Assembly (NCBI RefSeq): GCF_014839805.1
Contig: NC_051131.1
Span: 5,444,913 to 5,508,912, forward strand
Direction of reading: 5' to 3'
From: Manduca sexta
Lineage: Eukaryota; Arthropoda; Insecta; Lepidoptera; Sphingidae
DNA length: 64,000 nt
The notes beneath the pieces are model-generated. The model saw only the letters and a list, made by a program, of their open reading frames with translations, was not told the DNA's origin and did no database searches. This document shows, piece after piece, positions 23,249 to 33,346 of this stretch (position 1 is the stretch's first letter; each line of letters begins with the position of its first letter). The position numbers and the translations under genes are program-made.

Positions 23249-26157
23249 TCAACTTTTCAATGCATTATTGTTAAGTAGAAGATTTCTTGGTTGCATTGTT
23301 GCTGGGCCATAGCGTCTACCAACTTCTTTTATGAATGCCCCTTCCATTTGTCGCGCTACTTGGTCAAAAAATAAATTCGATAAATGGGAATGAAGAGCTG
23401 AACGAAATTCAAATGTTATTTGAAAATCCACTACACATGACTTTTGTTCTCTTTTTAGTCCAGGACTAAAACGCCATAGTGTAAGCATGTGTTCGAAAAG
23501 TTTACCATCCATGCATTCTGCCTTGACAAGATGTGGTCTGACTAGTGTAACATTTGATGTATAGCTTTCATTGATTGGTGGGAATCCTATGATGAGGTCT
23601 GCTTTTAAATTATCTGGGGTTTTCGTTAATACTATAGATTTTTTGCACCATGGTAGAAACTTGTAATAATTATCTACATCAGAAACAACTTCAAACATTT
23701 GATCCATTGTGAACCTGCAATAAGTAATATTTTAAATTATAGTCCGTACATCTTTGTCAGATTGTTTCCTTGGTCTAGTGGCAAAGTAGGGTTGGAGATG
23801 CAAAAGTTCAAGCAAAGTGTATGTAATAAGTAAAAATACAATATTAATTTATATTTTACAAGAATAAATTATGCTAATTGTATGTCAAACAGTATTTCAA
23901 GTAGGAACAACCAAAGTGAATGCACAATTATGCTAATGATATTTCAAGTTTCAGTGAAGCTTAAAATACCTTGAACTATGGTGAAACCAAGAATGAGTAA
24001 TTTTTTATCAATAATATTACAATAATTATGTGATAAAATTATGTTACCATTTAATATTACTTGAATAGTTTAAATGCTAGTTTGAAGAATTGTTGAAGAA
24101 AATCAAATTATATTAGTTAACATTTTTGATGATAGTTTAATGATGCAACAGTATGCCTTTATAAACTATATTTAATATTTTTAATGTTAATTAATATGAA
24201 TGGTTGAAATATTTTTATTCTAATAATTAAGTAATATCTTTTAATCACTATGCTTCCTAATCAACAATTATTAAATAATACATTTTCATGTGGTATTTTC
24301 TTAGATTTCTTTATATGTATATGTTATCTTGTCTATAATCAGTCAGACTATAAAGATAATTATTTTCTACTGACCAATTCTCAATATGGCTGCTCTACAT
24401 AACTTTTCTATCAAAACTTATGGCAAATTTTAAATTCATATTTTATTTTATTCAAAAGCTAGTAGACATTAAACCTATTTTTCATAAATTTAGCGTCATA
24501 TTGTATACATAATCTCATTCCATATCATATATAAATTTTGAGCTAATATTGATTTAATCATGATCATTCATGGTGTAATATAGAGCTGTGTTTTTATGTT
24601 CACAGAGGCATTTGGCACAATGACAAAATTGTGGATAGTCCAAAGAAAGTGCTATTTAAAAATAGAATAAATTCAGTGGAAACGTGTTTGCTCTGTTTTT
24701 ATTAAGAGAGTTATCTTTTTTATACAAGATAAAAAACAATATTAATGTATTTAATCTCTTAATATACTATATAATTTGCATAAAAGAATTATTTATAAGA
24801 TATGTAAAAGAATTTTATATTATCATTACCAAAAATAAGAATTAAGTTATCTTTAAAAGCCATCTGTACAATAAAAACTTAGTTATCTTTAAAAAATAAA
24901 ACATGATTTGAATCCTATATATGTATTACTAAGTTATGTTGTGTTACTTAAGTTAATAATTCCACTAATATTCCAAAGTCCTATTTGGATATTCTATTAA
25001 ATAGAATGTGTATTTGCATAATTTTAGAGCACGAATTGGTTAGTGGATAAATTACTATAATTGGATTATAAATATTGGATATCTTAATCGTAATATTTTG
25101 CAATAAATGTAAGACAATGTAGTAGTACCACTTACCCAACTAGCTGTCTTCCACAGTATACTCTGGTTTTGTTTGAGTTAGAAAAGTTTAAAAACGTGCG
25201 TTTTTGTTGGTCAAAGCCATGGCATTGACATAATGCGTCTTCATGTTTATTTACGTAATGACCCTGAAAACTTAAGGAAGTGAAATTTTACATTATTATC
25301 AGGTATATTATTTGGTCACTGTTACATTCACATAGAAAAAAATTAAAATTTAATGAAGCATCATCGTTTTAGTTGACCTTTGAATCAAATATTTTACCTA
25401 TAAAAAGCATGATTCAAAAAAGGAATTCTTCTCGCAATTACTGAACTTAGTATTAGAACCATCTCGTTAATGCTTTAGATAAGTAGGGACGTCCAAGTAA
25501 TTGGCGATCTCTATTTGTAATTGAAAATACATTTTTTATATTCAATCCATATTAGTTTTTCTTGAAAATTGCGAAAACAGTCACATCTCACACCACTAAA
25601 ATGACAAGTACTGACGGTTCACGATACTGACTCAGCCTGAGTCAGTATCTGTCAACTCACTGACAATTACCAGAGACCAATAAACTAGAACAATTACTGA
25701 TACAATGGATAATTGACTACGGAGGGTAAAGGCAAAGTTAACCGTTCCTGCGTATCAAAAATCATCCGTCAAAGAGTCAAATTAAGTTGGCGCTACGGTA
25801 GCAAGTGGGTCAATTTACAAGATAGAACCAAGTTTTTAGAATAGAATATTGAATTAAACAAGAAACAAGGCCTCCACTTTGTTATTTTGGAGGTTTTTAC
25901 AATAACGCTAATCACCAAAGATATATTTTTTTTCAATTGTACACTACTCTATTTTCAACTACTAAACTTATGAATTTGGCATATCCTTTTGCTACGCTAG
26001 CGCTATTGTAGTAGGTTACAATACAATACAATTGGCGATACATTTGACAAAAAAAAAAACAATAATGTTTCCGGTTAAGACTTTCGGTACTTAGACTTAC
26101 AATTCTGATATATCCATTATTTTTTAGTCTTATTTTCCGTATAGGGTGAAGTGTCAT
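23249..26157 (-). CDS. COQ10: COQ10 coenzyme Q-binding START-like protein, 3 exons
   Basis: Exons on the minus strand: 26157-26101, 25263-25136 and 23714-23249. Each has matching donors (GTAAGT in both cases), acceptors (CAG) and phases (0, then 2). The first 19 residues (MTLHPIRKIRLKNNGYIRI) are basic and without acids, as expected for a mitochondrial targeting sequence. The middle exon ends with VYCGRQLVG, leading into FTMDQMFEVVSDVDNYYKFL, the conserved start of the COQ10 / polyketide cyclase fold. RPHLVKAEC and VDFQITFEFRS follow. COQ10 binds coenzyme Q in the inner membrane and is needed for its respiratory function. The short exons 1 and 2 are my own reconstruction. The promoter is shared with NOP2. 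Confidence 0.88.
23715..25135 (-). other. COQ10 intron 2
   Basis: Very AT-rich intron bounded by the donor at 25135-25130 and the acceptor next to 23714 (minus strand). It contains imperfect short direct repeats (AGTTATCTTTAAAA at about 24846 and 24882) and no recognisable gene or element. Confidence 0.6.
25623..25649. promoter_or_regulatory. 27-bp perfect palindrome with paired AP-1 / ARE-like sites
   Basis: GATACTGACTCAG, one C, then the exact reverse complement CTGAGTCAGTATC. Each arm holds TGACTCA, the AP-1 consensus, and the + strand also reads TGACTCAGC, which fits the antioxidant-response / CncC-Maf core TGAnnnnGC. It lies in COQ10 intron 1 (minus strand), about 450 bp from its first exon. 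Confidence 0.45.
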
Positions 26158-26399
26158 TACTTATAGCCTAGCAGCATAGTCTTTGACCTTAGCTGAATTC
26201 CTGTGGAATAAATAAAAAAGGCCAGGTGTCAGTGTCAAGAGTATACTGTCATCTGTCACAAATCAACGTGGGAAACATTTGGTTTATTGGTTTGAGTAAC
26301 CAAAAAGCACGTGTTTTTAAAACAAAACGTACGTTGTTTTTATGCTGAATAATTCATTTGGTATCACAACTCTACAATTTGCGAAAGACTTAACACAGA
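26158..26399. promoter_or_regulatory. Bidirectional promoter between COQ10 and NOP2
   Basis: Only 242 bp separate the COQ10 start codon (minus strand, 26157) from the NOP2 start codon (plus strand, 26400). Both 5' UTRs and core promoters must fit here unless further upstream exons exist. No TATA box is clear, as expected for housekeeping genes; a CACGTG E-box lies at about 26308. Confidence 0.7.
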
Positions 26400-29300
26400 A
26401 TGGGTCGGAAAGCCAAATTCGATGAAACAAAGAAAGTTAAAAAAGGTCCAGGGAGGAAAGCCCGCAAACAGCCAGATCCTGTTTTTAAAAAGGAACTCTG
26501 TAAGTTATTCATTAACAAGTTTATGAAACGCATAGCTAAGAAGCATTTCATTGAGACCATATTAACAAAATATTGTTCATAGGATTTTGTGTAAGCATGA
26601 CCTCGAAAACTTAATGCAAGCCGGCACTGTAGTGGCAATGATTGAGACACCCTGTCTCGCGGGTATTTACTCGGTTTGCACTGCATCTTTTTAGTTTTAA
26701 TGTATCCAGTTTGTAATGTCCAAATACTAAGATTTTTTTTTATAAATAAGTTACCATTTATTATATATCATCTGTGGAATACACGGAATTGTATTTGTAT
26801 TAAAATAATTTTAATAGCTTTTTGCACTTGCATCATTGTAATTCTTCATGTGATATATGCTCCCATATAATAGGATGGGATATACTATGCCTATCCAGAT
26901 AATGATAAATATTAAAAAATGAAAGGTCCTATTAATGTATGTTACAGTGGAGGATGACACAGAGACAAAAAAATTGACTCACAGACAAAAACAAAGGGCA
27001 GCAAAAAGGGCAAAGAAAAAGGCAGATTTAATTGAAAAGAAAAAGTCCTTAAAACTGGCCAAAAAGAATGTTGCCAAACAAAATGAAAAGGTCATATCTG
27101 AGGAAATTGCTGATGCTTCTGATGAAGAAAATGTCAAAGGTATGTTATACCAACTCTCAAATATATTATATAATTCTGAATTTATTTTTAATATATCAAC
27201 CATTTATTAAATTGTTTCACTGCGGGTTGTGAGCCTAAGATACTTAATCACTTACAACAGGACTGACAGTAGACTCAAACCTATTTACTATCCTGTTTTT
27301 GTTATTTTCACTCTGAATTTTTGTTGTTATATTAAGTAGCAGTAAATTTTAAAAAAAGAAAACTAATTTCTCTGTTATAAAAAATTTTAGGATTCACTGA
27401 TGACAATAAACAATGGCTGAAACCAAAGCAGAAAGCAAAACCTAAAAAACAGGAGTCTGAGTCAGAGGAAGCAGACAGTGGACATGAAGAATCTGAGATG
27501 GAACAAGATTCAGATGCAGCTGATGAAGAAGAAGAAGAAGGGGTTAAAACTGATGGAGAAAAATATAAGGTAATCATAGTGAGGGTTTAATTTAAATGAC
27601 AATAATCAATATTGCATTGTGCATAGGCTCAAACTTAGAGGTGTTATGCATATAATTTTTTACTCTGGCTTAATAGAAGTCAGTAATTACACAGTAAAGA
27701 TACATTGGAAATTATTGTGTAAAAATTTCTGTTATTTTAATATGAAGAATATTGCAGTCAATTTACCTTTATTATAGAGGATTATGATATTTAAGTGTTA
27801 GCTTCTTAATGTTTACATTATATTTTTAGGTTGGAACATTAGATGATTTATTCCAAGATTCAGATCAAGAGAATGGTGATGTCACATCAGAGGACGAAGG
27901 TCAAGCTAGTGCTAAAATGGATTATAATTCTGATTCAAGTGAGGAAAAATCAGATGATGATGATGAGGAGGACAAAGATGATGATGACATGTTACCTATT
28001 GAGAAAGCCAATATTAAACTCAAGAAAAAGCAAAAACTAGAAAAAAAGCTTGCAGATGAAGAAATGCAATTAAATATTGCCAAACAAGATGTATTTGCAT
28101 TTCCATCTGAGGAAGAACTAGAGAATCCAACTAGCCTACAAGATGTTCATCAAAGAATTAAAGATGTTGTCACAGTGTTATCAGATTTTAATCGCCTCAA
28201 AGAAGAGGGCAGATCACGATGCGAGTACACTGATTTACTACTTAAAGATTTGTGTACATACTACAGCTATAATGAGTTTTTGATGGAAGTGCTGATGCAG
28301 ATATTCCCAGTGCAAGAGCTAGTTGAGTTTTTGGAAGCTAGTGAAATTGCTAGGCCTGTTACTATTCGAACAAACAGTCTTAAAACCAGGAGACGTGACT
28401 TGGCACAGGCACTGATTAACAGAGGCGTAAATTTAGACCCTGTTGGCAAATGGAGTAAAGTTGGTCTTGTAGTGTATAGCTCCACAGTCCCCATTGGAGC
28501 TACACCTGAATATTTAGCTGGTCATTACATATTGCAAGGAGCATCAAGTTTCTTACCTGTCATGGCATTGGCACCACAAGAAAATGAAAGGATTTTAGAC
28601 ATGTGTGCTGCTCCAGGTGGTAAAGCGTCACATATTGCTGCAATAATGAAAAATACTGGAGCTCTCTTTGCCAATGATGCTAACAAAGAAAGAACAAAAG
28701 CAGTTGTCGGTAATTTCCATAGACTTGGAGTTGTAAATGCTGTTGTGTGTAACTATGATGGACGACAATTCCCCGACGTGATCAAAGGTTTTGACAGGGT
28801 CCTACTTGACGCCCCCTGTACGGGTACTGGTGTTATCGCTAAAGACCCTAGTGTTAAGACCACAAAGGATCAGAAAGACATACAAAGGTGTTTTAACCTG
28901 CAAAGACAGCTCCTGTTAGCAGCTATTGATTGCTGTAATGCTAAATCTAGTACAGGGGGCTATATCGTATATTCTACTTGTTCTATATTGCCTGAAGAAA
29001 ATGAGTGGGTAGTTAATTATGCACTAAAACGAAGGAATGTAAAATTAGTGCCAACTGGTCTTGACTTTGGAACTGAAGGATTTGTGAAGTACAGACAACA
29101 CCGGTTTCATCCTTCATTAAAATTGACAAGAAGATTTTACCCTCACACACATAATATGGATGGCTTTTTTGTTGCAAAGCTTAAAAAATTCTCAAATGTT
29201 ATTGTAAGTATTATTTGCTAATTATATTGCTATTAACAATCTTTCTGTTCTTTGCCAAATTTCGGATTTTTTGTTTTTTTTACTATTAATAAACTACTAT

Positions 29301-30294
29301 AGAAGAAAGATTAACATAATTAATTATTTTTAGCCTGAACCTTTCAAAGACGAAGATGATGAGGAAGAGGCTGAAAAAAAAGAAACCACTGAAACAGCGC
29401 AAAATGGTGAATCAGAATCGGAAAATGTAACTACAGATTCCAAGCAAGATATCAAAAACACAAGTGTAAAAAGATCAATTGAATCCACAAACCCAACCAC
29501 TGAGCCACAGAAAAAGAAGAACAAACCAGACATTCAGAAAAGGTTATTAATATTTGATGATGGCGGTTTATGTTTAGGAAAGCTTCTGCACATGGCTTCA
29601 GCCACACAAAAGAATAATATTGTGGAAAATAATACATATTATATTCCTGTTAAAATTGGCTCGGTCGCTTCAAAGATTACTCTTAATAAACAGATAAGCG
29701 AGACATAAATAAAAATATTGTATAAGTTTTGGAAATGTTGGAATGTTATATTTATTATTATGAGCTAGAAAGAAAACCTTTATTTTGAAGTATCACAGAA
29801 TGTATTATTTAAAGCTAATATGTTTTTTTTTATTTTACAGACCTGAAACAACAGCAAATAATGAAAATCAACAAATAAAAAAAAATAAGAAGAAAAGAAA
29901 TCGTAAAAATAAAAACAAACAGAATAGTGACACAGCAGGTAGTAAACAAAATACTTCTCAAAATGGTGCCGCCAAAAATGAACAAACATCTCAGAAAACA
30001 ACAAAAGTGAATAAAAAAGACAAGAAGGGCAATGAAGACTCGCCAAAACCACAGCAGCCTGCCAAACAAAGTCCAGGTAAAAAACCCAATAAAGTAAATA
30101 AAAATCCACCTACTACTCAGAATCCAACACAGAACAAGAATGAAGGTAAAATAACAAATAAAGTAGAAATTGAGGCATCTAAAAAACTTAAAAACAAATT
30201 TAATAAAAAGAAAAAGCAGATTGGACAAATAAAAGGTGATAAAGATAAAGGCAACCCGAAACAAGGAGTAAATAAAAAATTCAAGAAGAAATAA
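26400..30294 (+). CDS. NOP2: NOP2/NSUN1 28S rRNA cytosine-C5 methyltransferase, 6 exons
   Basis: Exons 26400-26499, 26948-27139, 27391-27569, 27830-29203, 29334-29542 and 29841-30294 join in consistent phases to 835 residues. The first 190 residues are Lys-rich and then acidic (nucleolar localisation type). The RsmB/NOP2 core follows, with the S-adenosylmethionine loop DMCAAPGGKASH at about 414, DAPCTGTG with C487, and YSTCS with the second catalytic cysteine C541. The C-terminus is very Lys/Asn/Gln-rich. NOP2 makes m5C in the large-subunit rRNA and is needed for 60S assembly in the nucleolus. The donor after exon 5 (AG|GTTATT) is weak, and reading through it stays open (see findings). A possible AATAAA lies near 30333. 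Confidence 0.95.
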
Positions 30295-30534
30295 AGTGAC
30301 ATGTAATGTTAATAAGTGATTACTATTTTAATAATAAACAATTTTTGAAATATTAATAATATTTTAATACTGTATTTTTATTTTATGTGTTTCAAAGAGA
30401 AGCTTGAATAATTAAATCCTTTTATTCAACCTTGAAACTTCAAATCCTATATAAAATACCTAACTAAATACGAATTTAACAAACGTATCATGTAAAACAG
30501 GAAAAAGCACTTATCAAGCATTAATATATTAATA
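30295..30534. other. Overlapping 3' ends of NOP2 and the DPY30-motif gene
   Basis: The 240 bp between two convergent stop codons are AT-rich. AATAAA occurs on the + strand near 30333 (for NOP2), and TTTATT, i.e. AATAAA on the minus strand, near 30419 (for the DPY30-motif gene). The two 3' UTRs are therefore likely to overlap. Confidence 0.6.
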
Positions 30535-32382
30535 TCAAAACTTCATGCTCTCATAGCTAGTGTAATTATAGTCAGAATCAAATTCCTCTCCCTCTCCTAT
30601 CCCCACGTAAGAGCGTTCAGGGGAAATAATTGTCGGAAGAGGTTGCAGAGCTCTTTCTGCCCTCATTTCCTTCTCTTCAACTGATCTCCTCTGTTTTGTT
30701 TCTACATTAGTTCTGTACTTTTCTAAACACTCTGCTAGATATAATACCGGATCTGGTGGTTGATGCAACACAACTTCTGCTAAACATTTTTTCAATGCAA
30801 CACCAATGGCGTGCTTCAAATATTTCATTTCTTCCATCACCATCGGTTCTCTAGGACAAGTATTGTAAAATGGTAATTCATCGCGAATTTTCACAAGATT
30901 ACCGAGGCCGTCGTGTTCGTACTCCGTATCAGAATTTTCTTCATGGTATATACGTTTTCCAAAACCGTTAAAATAATAACGACCCAATTCATCATAGAAA
31001 TATTCATTACCATCTATTTCTTCTCTGACTTTTACTAAAACTCCAGCTTTTTGCAGTACATATTCGCTGGCGCTTCCGTCAGCTTTGTAAATACGTTGTC
31101 TTAAGTCATTGATATAGTATCGACCACATTCGTCATAGAAAAACACGTGTTTGTCATCGTCCCTCATCGGCACTAACTCATTCTTTTCATTTAGTTGATA
31201 CAATTTAGTGTCATTGCTTTGGGTATATAATTTCCTTCCGTACTTGTCAACTGTAAAATGGCCAATATCGTCAGAAAACACTTCCTTTATATCAGCTGCG
31301 CTTAGAATAGATATGATTGATTTTCTATCGCAACCAGGTGCGATTGCGGCGTCCCACAATTTAACTAACTGTTCGACTAAACGACAACGTTCGTTGTGAG
31401 GCAGTATGTGATTAAAAATTTGATATTCATTACTTTGAGACAGTGTAAGATCCCCGTATGTTCTTCTGTTTTGATTTCTTAGATTGTTCAAGGATTCTTT
31501 CAAATTCTCTAGTGATTGTAATCGTTCCTCTAGATACAAAGTTTTATGTTGGAGCGCCATCAAAGCTGAAGAATTTTCGTTCTTTAGACGGTCAATACGA
31601 TTTTCTAGAATTTTAATCTTTTCTATGACTTTTCTTATCTCTAAATCGTTGACGCTGTCTATACGGACTATGGAGCCCAATATCTTTCCTTTACTCATTA
31701 TTTCAGAAGCTAATTTTTGAGATTTAGGGTCTGTTGATTCTGCTACCTCATCTACAATGTCTTGCAACGTTTTTGTTAAATCGCTAGAAAATTGTGGCAC
31801 TCGTAAGTTAAGAACTTTGCAGAATTGAATTGCAAGGTGATCGTTCAACCTATCTAACCAATTCAAGAGTTCCTCTATTTCGTCATTTATTTTGGAACAG
31901 AATTCTGTTGAGTCCGCTAGATTACGGAGATATTTTAGTTTCTCTATGAGAGTAGCGTTCACAATATCGCGCAAGTCGCCTATTATTGCAAGGTCTGTTT
32001 GAATTAACGTTATTTCTTCTGTAGTCATGTTCAGTTGTAACTGATCAATGAACTTTTGGAAATTTTTGTGTCTGTTATTCATACATTCCCTTGTAAATTC
32101 TATAGCTTTTAAGAATATATCTCTTGGTGTATCTTTCACTCGTTTTTTATTTTTTTCTATATCTTGTACTGCTTGAAGCCACCCCACGTGGAAGTTGTTA
32201 ATAATATCTGCGACTCTAGCTGGCGCTGCTTGTTGCAACAAAGCAGTGCGCATTTCAATAAGCGAGTTAAATATGTCCTCACCATAGTCTTTTCTTGTGA
32301 CGAGTATGACGGGGCTCTCAAATGAACGTTTTATTTCCTTTGCTATAGTAAATAAGAAAGTTGCTGCTTCCTTCTTATTCAT
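30535..32382 (-). CDS. Uncharacterised coiled-coil protein with a C-terminal DPY30 motif
   Basis: A 615-residue open frame in one exon. Residues 1-230 are helical and charged. A coiled coil follows at about 245-310 (KIKILENRIDRLKNEN, LYLEERLQSLENLKES). At about 375-510 there are Tyr/Asp/Gly-rich repeats (FYDECGRYYINDLRQRIY, then FYDELGRYYFNGFGKRIY). Residues 521-560 form a DPY30-type dimerisation helix pair (YLKHAIGVALKKCLAEVV, DPVLYLAECLEKYR). DPY30 motifs occur in Set1/MLL complexes and in axonemal proteins such as radial-spoke subunits; a sperm-tail role is a guess. An acceptor-like TTTTTAG lies 11 bases before the ATG on the minus strand, suggesting a 5' UTR intron. The gene family itself is not recognised. 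Confidence 0.85.
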   Translation of the reverse strand: MNKKEAATFLFTIAKEIKRSFESPVILVTRKDYGEDIFNSLIEMRTALLQQAAPARVADIINNFHVGWLQAVQDIEKNKKRVKDTPRDIFLKAIEFTRECMNNRHKNFQKFIDQLQLNMTTEEITLIQTDLAIIGDLRDIVNATLIEKLKYLRNLADSTEFCSKINDEIEELLNWLDRLNDHLAIQFCKVLNLRVPQFSSDLTKTLQDIVDEVAESTDPKSQKLASEIMSKGKILGSIVRIDSVNDLEIRKVIEKIKILENRIDRLKNENSSALMALQHKTLYLEERLQSLENLKESLNNLRNQNRRTYGDLTLSQSNEYQIFNHILPHNERCRLVEQLVKLWDAAIAPGCDRKSIISILSAADIKEVFSDDIGHFTVDKYGRKLYTQSNDTKLYQLNEKNELVPMRDDDKHVFFYDECGRYYINDLRQRIYKADGSASEYVLQKAGVLVKVREEIDGNEYFYDELGRYYFNGFGKRIYHEENSDTEYEHDGLGNLVKIRDELPFYNTCPREPMVMEEMKYLKHAIGVALKKCLAEVVLHQPPDPVLYLAECLEKYRTNVETKQRRSVEEKEMRAERALQPLPTIISPERSYVGIGEGEEFDSDYNYTSYESMKF

Positions 32383-32761
32383 TGTACAAGGCTCTAAAAA
32401 TAAAATTATTAGTAAATAAATATTTCACAAACCCTCTACTTCCAATACTTTTCCATAAGTCATTTTCTGTTATTGTGACAAGTACTCATTTTTTTATATT
32501 TGTTTTGTTGTCAACAAAACAGTTTAAAACATGGTTTAGTTGATTGTTAGAAAATCTCTAGTATAATAATTTTCCTTAATAGTTTATCTATAACATAAAA
32601 TAACATATCATTTATCATTCGTAATAATGACTTACATCAAGAGCTACGTACTTTACATCAAGAGCTTTTTGTCTCAAATAATTCTAAAGCAGTTTCATTA
32701 ACGTTTCATTAAAATCATCAACCATAAGCCCTCAAAATACGACTCGTTAAGCATTGAAAGC

Positions 32762-33346
32762 TATAAATACGCCCGTGGAAAACATTTTCCCATAAGGCTA
32801 CGAGACATTACGTTGCGAGTTTGAAGGATAAATCAAAAGGGCTGGGAGCTTTCCCGTGAGCGGCCGGGGCGGCGACCGATGCTACGGCGGCGTAGCTGTG
32901 TTCCTTAATGGAAAGCACGGCTCGCGCAGCTCCGCGCCCCCGCCGGAGGACCGGAGGCTGCCGGTGCCAGTAGCCCGCGGACCGCGCTCCAGTCGCCACA
33001 CGTGCGCCACGTACGCCCCTGTCTCTCTCACTCATCTCATCTATCACCGTACGTCTATTAAATTGCATACTTACTACTTAAAAGTGTATATAAAATAATG
33101 ATATGCCGTTTTGAGTGCTTGTTCCATACATGAATTTGTGTTGCGGCCGAGTTGACCGGAAGCGGTAGAATGGAGGCAGGAAGTGGGTCCTGGATAGGGT
33201 GGGACATCGCTTTGTTCGACGTACTACGCCCGGGGAGGCTGTAGCGCGCAGCATCCGCCTGCCATGTTTATATCTATTTAGATATGTACAGGACTACGTG
33301 ACTGTTCTCTGTATATTTGCTCCATTTATGCATCTTTGCAAATAAA
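32762..33346 (+). promoter_or_regulatory. TATA box, GC-rich island and poly(A) signal: possible non-coding transcript or 5' exon
   Basis: TATAAATA at 32763-32770 is followed by a CpG-rich block (GAGCGGCCGGGGCGGCGACC onward to about 33000) and a second GC-rich stretch at 33140-33270, then AATAAA in GCAAATAAAGTGCTC near 33341. The order of TATA box, GC-rich body and poly(A) signal over about 580 bp would fit a short independent transcript, but it could equally be an untranslated 5' exon of the downstream + strand gene. Neither strand has a frame with protein-like features. Confidence 0.3.

Noticed and set aside
29780..30264. Minus-strand Phe/Ile/Leu-rich frames of 109-144 codons that look like membrane proteins
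   Set aside because: Antisense of the Lys/Asn-rich last exon of NOP2; AAA/AAT codons read backwards give TTT/ATT.
33170..33200. ATG opening MEAGSGSWIG with a GT in phase 2 (GG|GTGGGA)
   Set aside because: Donor is poor and several equally good GTs lie nearby; the phase match to the later exons may be chance.
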